NCBI GenBank assembly: GCA_910585865.1
Contig: CAJUGO010000008.1
Span: forward strand, 1 to 64,000
Direction: 5' to 3'
Source: an uncultured Ruminococcus sp.
Lineage (GTDB): Bacteria > Bacillota > Clostridia > Oscillospirales > Acutalibacteraceae
Length of the DNA stretch: 64,000 nt
Shown here: positions 16,533 to 23,074 of the stretch, in pieces
How positions within the stretch are numbered: position 1 is the stretch's first letter
How the letters are laid out: every line of letters starts with the position of its first letter
Notes under the pieces: generated by a model
Database searches by the model: none
What the model was told of the DNA's origin: nothing
Seen by the model: the letters and a program-made list of their open reading frames with translations, nothing else
Made by a program: the position numbers and the translations under genes

Positions 16533-17375
16533 TTGCAGAAGGATGATATAACTGTAGTTGATTCAAAACGGGGACTGTTTAGCCTGAAATTGGCTGAAAT
16601 ATGGAAATATCGGGATTTGGTAGCATTATTTGTTAAGAGAGATTTTAAAAATACTTATAAACAGACCATCTTAGGTCCGCTGTGGATTGTGATAAATCCT
16701 TTTTTATCTACATTCGTATTTACAGTGATTTTTGGTATGATTGCAAATATTTCCACTGATGGCATGCCGCAATTTTTATTTTATATGTCTGGCAATATTA
16801 TATGGTCTTTTTTTGCAAGTTGTTTAAACAAAGCGTCTTCAACATTCATCAGCAATGCGCGTCTTTTCAGTAAGGTTTATTTTCCAAGACTTGCAATACC
16901 AGTTTCAGGTATAATTTATAATTTGATTTCCTTTTTTATACGTTTTATAATGTTTTTGATAATTGTGTTAATTTATATGTTTACAGGGGCAAACATTCAT
17001 TTAAATATGTTAGTTTTGCTTTTGCCTCTGCTGCTTATAACCTCAGCATTGTTGGGTACAGGCTGCGGACTTATTATTTCATCCGTAACGACAAAGTACC
17101 GTGATTTAGGTGTTCTTGTATCTTTTGGTGTAACTTTATGGATGTATATAACTCCTGTTGTATATCCTGTTTCTCAAATTCCTGAAAATATAAGATGGCT
17201 TTTTTTACTTAATCCGGTTGCGCCTATAGTTGAAACCCTCAGATTTTCTTTTTTGGGAAGCGGAACATTTCCGGGGCAATATCTTTTGCTAAGTATTGCT
17301 GTTACGACAGCAATTTTTATCTTTGCAATTATTGTATTTAATCAGGTCGAAAAAAATTTTATTGATACGGTTTAA
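16533..17375 (+). CDS. Polysaccharide-export ABC transporter permease (TagG/Wzm type)
   Basis: An ABC-2 type permease of about 280 residues with six predicted membrane helices; the opening LVALFVKRDFKNTYKQTILGPLWIVINPF is the signature of TagG/RfbA/Wzm exporters, which move lipid-linked polysaccharide or teichoic acid chains across the membrane. The TTG at 16533 is preferred because AGAGGTG lies seven bases before it; the frame from 16440 would start inside the promoter. The ATPase gene follows immediately. No glycosyltransferase genes are adjacent, so the exported polymer must be made elsewhere, perhaps with the cluster at 32.9-38.6 kb. Confidence 0.9.
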   Translation: MQKDDITVVDSKRGLFSLKLAEIWKYRDLVALFVKRDFKNTYKQTILGPLWIVINPFLSTFVFTVIFGMIANISTDGMPQFLFYMSGNIIWSFFASCLNKASSTFISNARLFSKVYFPRLAIPVSGIIYNLISFFIRFIMFLIIVLIYMFTGANIHLNMLVLLLPLLLITSALLGTGCGLIISSVTTKYRDLGVLVSFGVTLWMYITPVVYPVSQIPENIRWLFLLNPVAPIVETLRFSFLGSGTFPGQYLLLSIAVTTAIFIFAIIVFNQVEKNFIDTV

Positions 17376-18656
17376 ATGATGAATGATATGAAAGAGAATT
17401 GTGTAATTAAAATTGAGAATCTCACAAAAGAATACAGGCTGGGAGTCATTGGTTCCGGTACATTGAGACGTGATTTGCAGAGCTGGTATGCAAAAAAAAG
17501 AGGAAAAGAAGACCCAAACCTGCGTATTGGTGCTAAGGCATACACCAAGGGGGATTCATTCCTTGCACTTGACGGGATTAATATAGAGATTAAACACGGT
17601 GAAAGGGTAGGAATAATCGGGGCTAACGGAGCAGGGAAATCAACACTTCTTAAACTCCTTTCACGGGTAACGTCACCTACAGAGGGAAGGATTATGTTCA
17701 GAGGCAGGATTGCAAGTATGCTGGAAGTGGGCACAGGCTTTCACGCTGAGCTTACCGGCAGAGAAAATATTTATCTTAACGGTGCAATTCTGGGCATGAG
17801 CAAGGAAGAGGTAACTTCCAAAATTGACAGCATTATTGAGTTTTCAGAGTGTGAAAGATTTATTGATACTCCGGTAAAACGTTATTCATCGGGAATGTTT
17901 GTAAAACTGGCTTTTGCGGTTGCAGCTCACCTTGACGCTGAAATTATGATAATGGATGAAGTACTTGCAGTCGGCGACATGAAGTTTCAGAAGAAATGCA
18001 TAGCAAAAATGCGTGAACTTGCGTTAAATGAGAACAGAACTGTATTATATGTTTCTCATAATATGAATACAATAAGAGAACTTTGCAGCAGATGTATCGT
18101 TCTTGACCACGGAAAAATAATTTTTGACGGAGATGTTGATGAAGCCATAAAGATATATCTGGGCGGTAATCAAGGGGATTTTTGTGCCTGTGAATATGTT
18201 GGCAATGCTCTTAAAGAGCCGAGTGAAAGAAATGATATTTGTCTTAAATTTGCAAAGTATACAGGTAAAACCGATAATATTTTTTATGATGATGAAAAGC
18301 TTAATCTTGAATTAATATGGCTGAACAATGCGGATATTAATAATTTATGTCTGCGTATAGAAATTAGCGATTTTCGTCGTTTTCCTGTTACGGCATTTGT
18401 TATAGAAAATTTCTATTCGGGCAGGGCAGGAGAGCTTCACACTCAGAGATTTAAAATTGATGTGTCAAAAATTGTACGAGGGGGTTATTACACTCGTTAT
18501 GTTTTTTATAACAAAAAGGATGAGAATGCTCCATTTGAAACTGTCGAGTCAGCTTCAGGTCTTAACTTTAGAAGGAGAAAGGCTGACATAAATGAAATGC
18601 GTTGGCAAAAGTCGTGGGGAAGTATTGAAATGAACAGTATAGAAATTGAAAAATAA
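17376..18656 (+). CDS. Polysaccharide-export ABC transporter ATPase (TagH/Wzt type)
   Basis: A 426-residue ATPase. The nucleotide-binding domain covers about residues 5-250: Walker A GANGAGKST, signature YSSGMFVKLAFAVA, Walker B IMIMDEVLAVGD and switch histidine YVSHN. The region after residue 265 is a Wzt-like beta-sandwich that in O-antigen exporters recognises the polymer's end. It starts directly after the permease stop; the ribosome binding site is weak, pointing to translational coupling. The pair should form a 2+2 exporter for a cell-surface polysaccharide. Confidence 0.9.
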   Translation: MMNDMKENCVIKIENLTKEYRLGVIGSGTLRRDLQSWYAKKRGKEDPNLRIGAKAYTKGDSFLALDGINIEIKHGERVGIIGANGAGKSTLLKLLSRVTSPTEGRIMFRGRIASMLEVGTGFHAELTGRENIYLNGAILGMSKEEVTSKIDSIIEFSECERFIDTPVKRYSSGMFVKLAFAVAAHLDAEIMIMDEVLAVGDMKFQKKCIAKMRELALNENRTVLYVSHNMNTIRELCSRCIVLDHGKIIFDGDVDEAIKIYLGGNQGDFCACEYVGNALKEPSERNDICLKFAKYTGKTDNIFYDDEKLNLELIWLNNADINNLCLRIEISDFRRFPVTAFVIENFYSGRAGELHTQRFKIDVSKIVRGGYYTRYVFYNKKDENAPFETVESASGLNFRRRKADINEMRWQKSWGSIEMNSIEIEK

Positions 18657-18673
18657 TTTTATTTTATATGTTT

Positions 18674-18705
18674 AAGGCGGAATTTGATTTTCGCCTTTTC
18701 TTTTT
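18674..18705 (+). terminator. Terminator of the ABC exporter operon
   Basis: AAGGCG and CGCCTT enclose a twelve-base loop and are followed by TTCTTTTT. Confidence 0.6.
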
Positions 18706-18825
18706 AATTATACAATACTATTTAATAATGATTTTTATTAACATCAGTCTCCTTGATGAATATTATAATATGGATACAGTATTTTTTATTAGTGTTAATA
18801 TTTAAATGTCAAAGGAGTTATTGTT

Positions 18826-19374
18826 ATGCCTTCTGTATATTTGAGTCCGTCTTTGCAGGAATATAATCCCTATGTTGACGGCGGAAATGAAGAATATTAC
18901 ATGAATCTTGTAGCAGACGCAATGGAACCGTACCTTAGAGCAAGCGGAATAGATTTTAAGCGAAATAAACCCGATATGACATTGAGTCAGGCAATAGCTG
19001 ATTCAAACAGCGGAAATTACGATCTGCACCTTGCACTTCACAGCAATGCAGCACCTGCAAATGCAGCAGGCAGATATACGGGCGCCGATATTTATTATTA
19101 TCCTACAAGTCAAAATGCAAAGCGTTTTGCAGAAACATTGCAGAGCAATTATGAGCAGGCTTATTCAGATCCTAACAATGTAGATGTTATTCCTACTACA
19201 TCGCTTGCAGAAGTGCGCCGCACAAAGGCTCCTGCAGCTCTTATTGAAGTAGGATATCATGATAATCCTGAAGAGGCTCAGTGGATAAGAAATAATATTG
19301 ACAATATTGCACGAAGTCTTTCAAAATCTGTTGCTGATTATCTGAATGTTCCGTTTGTTGAGCCTCAGACTTGA
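18826..19374 (+). CDS. N-acetylmuramoyl-L-alanine amidase (amidase_3 fold)
   Basis: A 182-residue protein with the fold of zinc amidases that cut the bond between MurNAc and the stem peptide: LALHSNA supplies a zinc histidine, ALIEVGYHDN the catalytic glutamate, and NEEYYMN the N-terminal glutamate. The usual first ligand motif (DPGHGG) is replaced by SPSLQEYNPYVDGG, so the first histidine is not evident. There is no signal peptide or cell-wall domain, so export would need another route or it acts inside (for example in the mother cell). Strong AAAGGAG site before ATG; single-gene unit. Confidence 0.8.
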   Translation: MPSVYLSPSLQEYNPYVDGGNEEYYMNLVADAMEPYLRASGIDFKRNKPDMTLSQAIADSNSGNYDLHLALHSNAAPANAAGRYTGADIYYYPTSQNAKRFAETLQSNYEQAYSDPNNVDVIPTTSLAEVRRTKAPAALIEVGYHDNPEEAQWIRNNIDNIARSLSKSVADYLNVPFVEPQT

Positions 19375-19380
19375 TACGTG

Positions 19381-19410
19381 CCGCTCTGTATTATTACAGG
19401 GCGGTTTTTT
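19381..19410 (+). terminator. Terminator of the amidase gene
   Basis: CCGCTCTGTA pairs with TACAGGGCGG (one mismatch) around TTAT, followed by six T. Confidence 0.8.
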
Positions 19411-19501
19411 CTGAAAAACATTTGCAAATTAGAATTTATATTGTATAATATACTACATAAAAGAATTCAATTTATATTTATTGTTTGCGGGAGTGATAAA
19501 A

Positions 19502-20164
19502 ATGACAGAAAATATCAGAAACAGAATTGATACTGTTATTGCAAATCTTAAAAAGAACAAAATGGACGCATATTATTGTGATACAAAAGAAGATGCTTGC
19601 AAGCTTGTAAAAACTCTAATCCAAAAGGGCAATGTGATTTCAAGCGGAGGATCTGTAACATTAAAACAAACAGGAGTATATGATATTATTACATCGGATG
19701 ATTATAATTATCTTGACAGAAGCGCACCGGGTATTACAAGAGAAGAAGTTGAAGAAGTTTACCGCAAGACCTTTAGTGCGGATGTGTTTTTTACAAGCAC
19801 AAACGCCGTTACAGAGAATGGAGAACTTTATAATGTTGACGGTAATTCAAACCGTGTTGCCGCAATTCTGTACGGACCGAAAAGCGTTGTAGTTATATGC
19901 GGTTACAATAAAATAGTAAAAAATATAGACGAAGCTGTAAAAAGGGTTAAAACAAAAGCTGCTCCGCCTAATACCGTAAGGCTCAATATTGATACATATT
20001 GTTCAAAAAACGGTGAATGTGTTTCAATGCAGCATGAAAATGCTGAGCTTTGTTCAGGATGTCACAGTGACGGCAGAATTTGCTGTAATTATGTAGTTTG
20101 TGCTCAGCAGAGACATGTAGGCAGAATAAAGGTAATAATAATAGGAGAAGAATACGGTTATTGA
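19502..20164 (+). CDS. LUD-domain (lactate utilisation/YkgG-like) protein
   Basis: A 220-residue LUD protein. The core from residue 1 to about 165 matches the LutC/YkgG fold (ISSGGSVTLKQTG, FFTSTNAVTENGELYNVDGNSNRVAAILYGPKSVVVICGYNKIVKN), and the end carries a cysteine-rich stretch (CSKNGEC, LCSGCHSDGRICCNYVVC) that could hold a metal or iron-sulphur centre. Relatives take part in lactate oxidation, but the stand-alone clostridial form has no proven role. No lutA/lutB partner is nearby. ATG 19502 is chosen for GGGAGTGAT just upstream. Confidence 0.82.
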   Translation: MTENIRNRIDTVIANLKKNKMDAYYCDTKEDACKLVKTLIQKGNVISSGGSVTLKQTGVYDIITSDDYNYLDRSAPGITREEVEEVYRKTFSADVFFTSTNAVTENGELYNVDGNSNRVAAILYGPKSVVVICGYNKIVKNIDEAVKRVKTKAAPPNTVRLNIDTYCSKNGECVSMQHENAELCSGCHSDGRICCNYVVCAQQRHVGRIKVIIIGEEYGY

Positions 20165-20177
20165 TTTTGGTTAAATA

Positions 20178-20217
20178 AGACAGCCGTGTCCGAAAAAACG
20201 GACACGGCTCAGAATTT
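20178..20217. terminator. Bidirectional terminator between LUD gene and Asn/Gln mini-gene
   Basis: AGCCGTGTCCG and CGGACACGGCT form a perfect 11-bp stem around six bases. A T run follows on the plus strand; a T-rich tail follows on the minus strand. It is shared by the two convergent genes, which supports that the short minus-strand gene is transcribed. Confidence 0.8.
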
Positions 20218-20231
20218 TTTTCAGAATGTAG

Positions 20232-20387
20232 TTATCTGTTGTTATTCTGGTTCTTGTTCTGATTATTATTCTGGTTGTTGTTCTGGTTCTTATTCTGATT
20301 ATTGTTCTGATTATTGTTCTGGTTGTTGTTCTGGTTGTTGTTCTGGTTGTTGTTCTGGTTGTTGTTCTGATTCTGGTTAAAATTCAT
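20232..20387 (-). CDS. 51-residue Asn/Gln-only repeat protein
   Basis: A small gene with a strong ribosome binding site (GGGAGGTG, then TTAAA and ATG) and a terminator after it. The product starts MNFNQNQ and then repeats NNNQ, with two lysines and a final arginine; 34 of 51 residues are Asn and 12 are Gln. Such sequences resemble low-complexity, prion-like or amyloid-prone tails, and in spore formers very simple repetitive small proteins are often coat or intracellular matrix parts; that role is a guess. The repeat DNA shows codon variation (AAC/AAT), so protein sequence rather than DNA repeat appears to be kept. The plus-strand frame across it (SGCC repeats) is a shadow. Confidence 0.65.
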   Translation of the reverse strand: MNFNQNQNNNQNNNQNNNQNNNQNNNQNNNQNKNQNNNQNNNQNKNQNNNR

Positions 20388-20440
20388 TTTAACACCTCCC
20401 TGTGAAATATATTATTATCCAAATTGGTCGGTATTATTCA

Positions 20441-21763
20441 ATGAATGATTTTTTATTTAAAATGAAATCACTTTTAGGTGATCAATATAACGAATTTTTA
20501 AAATTTTATGAAACTGATAATTTTCGCGGACTTCGTGTAAATACTTTGAAGTGCAGTTGTGAAAAGTTAAAAAGTTTGATTGGCTTTGAATTGAAAAAAA
20601 CTCCTTTTTGCAATAATGGATTTTATATTCCGAAATCGGTCGCTTCACTTGGAAATAATCCTTTGCATCATTCTGGAGCATTTTATATTCAAGAGCCGTC
20701 AGCAACTTCTGCTGTGACTATGCTTGATGTACAGGAGGATGATTTTGTACTTGATTTGTGTGCAGCTCCCGGTGGGAAAAGTACACAGATTGGAGAAAAA
20801 CTCAACGGTACGGGTCTTTTATGGAGTAATGAAATAGTAAAAAACAGAGCCAATATTCTTTTATCAAATATTGAACGAATGGGAATTACAAATGCAGTTG
20901 TATCAAACTGTCGGCCGGAAATACTTTGTTCAAGACTGACAAATTATTTTGATAAAGTTTTGGTAGATGCTCCGTGCAGCGGTGAGGGAATGTTTAGGAA
21001 AAACTCAGATGCAGCGGTTCAGTGGAGTACTGAGCATGTAAAAAGCTGTGCTCAGCGGCAGCTGTTAATTCTAAACAGTGCCAAAAGTGCGCTTAAAGAC
21101 GGCGGAATAATGGTGTATTCGACCTGTACATTTTCTGTTGAGGAAAACGAGGGTGTTATAGGTCGTTTTCTGGAAGAAAATCCTGAGTTCGAGCTTGTTG
21201 ACGCCAATGTTACCTTTGGCAGGCCGGCGCTGGAATATGCTCGAAGAATTTTTCCTATGGACGGCGGAGAAGGACATTTTGCTGCGAAACTGCGCAAAAA
21301 GGGAACACTAATAGAAACCCATAGTGAAAAACCAAATATTGATAAAGCAGATAAAGAAGTCCTTGATTTTTATGACAGTTTATTTATGAACAGACCATTT
21401 GGTGAGAGAATTTACGTAAAAAACAGTAAAATTTTTATTTTTCCTAAAAATTATAATTATAATGTACAAGGATTGCAGATTTTAAGAGCAGGAATTATTC
21501 TCGGTGAATTTGTAAAAAGACGAATAGAACCGCATCACAGTGCATTTATGGCGGCTAAGATGAATGAATGCAGATCTGTTGTTGATTTTGATGTAAACAG
21601 CAGAGAAATTTTTGATTTTCTTCACGGTGAAGAAATCGGTATATCAGCAGATAATAAAGGCTATACGGCAGTGTGTGTAAATGGGATTACTACGGGCTTT
21701 GGCAAGGCGTCAAATGCAAGACTTAAAAATAAATATCCGAAAGGACTAAGAATTTTAAAATGA
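20441..21763 (+). CDS. rRNA (cytosine-C5) methyltransferase, RsmF/NOL1-NOP2-Sun family
   Basis: A 440-residue SAM-dependent RNA methyltransferase. The catalytic domain has the SAM site DLCAAPGGKSTQIGEKL, the motif DAPCSGEGMFRK with one catalytic cysteine and YSTCTFSVEENE with the second. The C-terminal 150 residues match the RsmF-type RNA-binding extension (ILRAGIILGEFVKRRIEPHHSAFMA). It probably makes m5C in 16S rRNA. ATG 20441 (MNDFLFKMKSLLG) is preferred; the upstream GTG frame adds unconserved residues. It overlaps rsmA by four bases, giving a ribosome-maturation pair. Confidence 0.92.
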   Translation: MNDFLFKMKSLLGDQYNEFLKFYETDNFRGLRVNTLKCSCEKLKSLIGFELKKTPFCNNGFYIPKSVASLGNNPLHHSGAFYIQEPSATSAVTMLDVQEDDFVLDLCAAPGGKSTQIGEKLNGTGLLWSNEIVKNRANILLSNIERMGITNAVVSNCRPEILCSRLTNYFDKVLVDAPCSGEGMFRKNSDAAVQWSTEHVKSCAQRQLLILNSAKSALKDGGIMVYSTCTFSVEENEGVIGRFLEENPEFELVDANVTFGRPALEYARRIFPMDGGEGHFAAKLRKKGTLIETHSEKPNIDKADKEVLDFYDSLFMNRPFGERIYVKNSKIFIFPKNYNYNVQGLQILRAGIILGEFVKRRIEPHHSAFMAAKMNECRSVVDFDVNSREIFDFLHGEEIGISADNKGYTAVCVNGITTGFGKASNARLKNKYPKGLRILK

Positions 21764-22611
21764 AAAGACTATCAGACATAGGTACTATAAAAGATATATT
21801 AAGTCGTCACGGATTTACTTTTTCAAAATCATTGGGACAGAATTTTTTAATTAATCCTTCTGTATGTCCGAGAATGGCAGAGCTTTCGGGCGCAGATACC
21901 GGAGTAGGCGTAATAGAAGTGGGTCCGGGAATAGGCGTGCTTACAAATGAGCTTTGCAAGCTTGCAGACAAGGTAGTTGCCATTGAACTTGACAAAAGGC
22001 TTTTGCCGGTTCTTGATGAGACTTTATCTGAATATGATAATCTTAAAATTGTAAATGATGATATCCTTAAAATAGACTTACATGAATTGATTAGAGAAGA
22101 ATTTAATGGTATGGAAGTAGTAGTGTGTGCAAATCTTCCTTATTATATAACTTCTCCCGTGATAATGAAACTGCTTGAGGATAAGCTGCCAATATCAGCA
22201 ATTACTGTTATGGTTCAAAAGGAAGCTGCTCAGCGTATTTGCGCTGATGTAGGAAGCCGCCAGAGCGGTGCAGTTACTGTTTCTGTCAATTATTATGCCA
22301 AGCCGGAAATGCTGTTTTCAGTGAGCGCAGGCTCATTTATGCCTGCACCTAAAGTTGATTCTGCTGTTATCAGACTTAATGTACTTAATGAGCCACGTAT
22401 ATCTGTGAGTGATGAGGGCAGATTTTTTTCGGTTGTAAAAGCCGCATTTTCACAGCGCAGAAAAACACTTTCCAATTCACTCAGTTCAGGACTTTCTTTG
22501 TCAAAAAGTGAAGTTAACAAAATTCTTGTCAATTGCGGCATACCTGTCAATACAAGGGCAGAACAGCTGAGGCTTGAAAACTTTGCCGATATTGCAAATA
22601 ACTTAGGATGA
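21760..22611 (+). CDS. rsmA: 16S rRNA dimethyladenosine transferase RsmA (KsgA)
   Basis: A 283-residue enzyme that dimethylates two adjacent adenines in helix 45 of 16S rRNA late in 30S assembly. Motifs: SLGQNFLINPSV, SAM loop EVGPGIGVLTNEL, the acidic AIELDKRL and catalytic NLPYYITSPVIMKLL. The C-terminal helical domain is complete (FSQRRKTLSNSLS). Translation is coupled to the preceding methyltransferase by an ATGA overlap. Loss of this enzyme gives kasugamycin resistance in other bacteria. Confidence 0.96.
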   Translation: MKRLSDIGTIKDILSRHGFTFSKSLGQNFLINPSVCPRMAELSGADTGVGVIEVGPGIGVLTNELCKLADKVVAIELDKRLLPVLDETLSEYDNLKIVNDDILKIDLHELIREEFNGMEVVVCANLPYYITSPVIMKLLEDKLPISAITVMVQKEAAQRICADVGSRQSGAVTVSVNYYAKPEMLFSVSAGSFMPAPKVDSAVIRLNVLNEPRISVSDEGRFFSVVKAAFSQRRKTLSNSLSSGLSLSKSEVNKILVNCGIPVNTRAEQLRLENFADIANNLG

Positions 22612-22615
22612 TTAT

Positions 22616-22867
22616 ATGAAAAGAAAAACAAAAATGAACGGACTTTATAAAACTGCATTTATTTTACTTATAGTTTGCATACTTTTGTTTATTGCGGCAA
22701 TAATTGTTGCGTATGCATTCAACAGGTCTAAGTTTTCGGCGATATTTTCAGCGGGAGGAGCATTTCTGGCGTTTTTGGGTATAATATTTGCTGCCCTCAG
22801 CAAGCCTAAAGAAATAAAAAAAGAACAATCTGAGGAAAATATTGTAAATGATATTGACAATTTATGA
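22616..22867 (+). CDS. Small two-helix membrane protein
   Basis: An 83-residue protein with a basic N-terminus (MKRKTKMNGLYK), two membrane helices (about 12-32 and 41-60) and a charged, acidic cytosolic tail. It starts four bases after rsmA and is likely the third gene of that operon. I do not recognise the family; the first helix and loop (AYAFNRSKFSAIFSAGGAF) give no catalytic motif. Confidence 0.65.
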   Translation: MKRKTKMNGLYKTAFILLIVCILLFIAAIIVAYAFNRSKFSAIFSAGGAFLAFLGIIFAALSKPKEIKKEQSEENIVNDIDNL

Positions 22868-22887
22868 TTTTTCTGATAAAATAATAC

Positions 22888-23026
22888 TGCTTAAAGGGGA
22901 GTAGTTCGCAGATAATCTGTGATATTAATCGTCAGTACATACCGCTTGATCGGTATCGGTTATATCTTAAAGAACAAGACTTTTATTGCAGGCTCTAGTT
23001 ATGCCATGCAATAAAAGTCTTTTTAT
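22888..23026 (+). ncRNA. yybP-ykoY manganese riboswitch with terminator
   Basis: The conserved opening TTAAAGGGGAGTAG (22891-22904) is followed by a variable stem, TCAGTACATACCGC..CGGTAT, and the closing AACAAGAC (22973-22980). The last bases lead into a long terminator stem. This is the Mn2+-sensing yybP-ykoY layout; metal binding favours the open form and switches on the P-type ATPase downstream. CGGTTATA (22936-22943) can also pair with TATAACCG beyond the terminator, a possible alternative fold. Confidence 0.88.
22977..23026 (+). terminator. Riboswitch expression-platform terminator
   Basis: AGACTTTTATTGCA pairs perfectly with TGCAATAAAAGTCT (23007-23020), then T runs. Its left arm begins within the riboswitch's closing AAGAC, so aptamer folding and terminator formation compete. 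Confidence 0.85.
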
Positions 23027-23074
23027 ATTTATAACCGTATCCCTAATAATTTGTTGTAAATGGAGGAAAACAGA

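Noticed and set aside
20186..20380. Plus-strand Ser/Gly/Cys-Cys repeat ORF
   Set aside because: It is the complement of the Asn/Gln gene, which has the ribosome binding site; the plus frame begins inside a terminator and has no site of its own.
20232..20387. CRISPR array
   Set aside because: The 12-base periodicity is a codon repeat without spacers; no array-like repeat-spacer pattern exists anywhere in the window.
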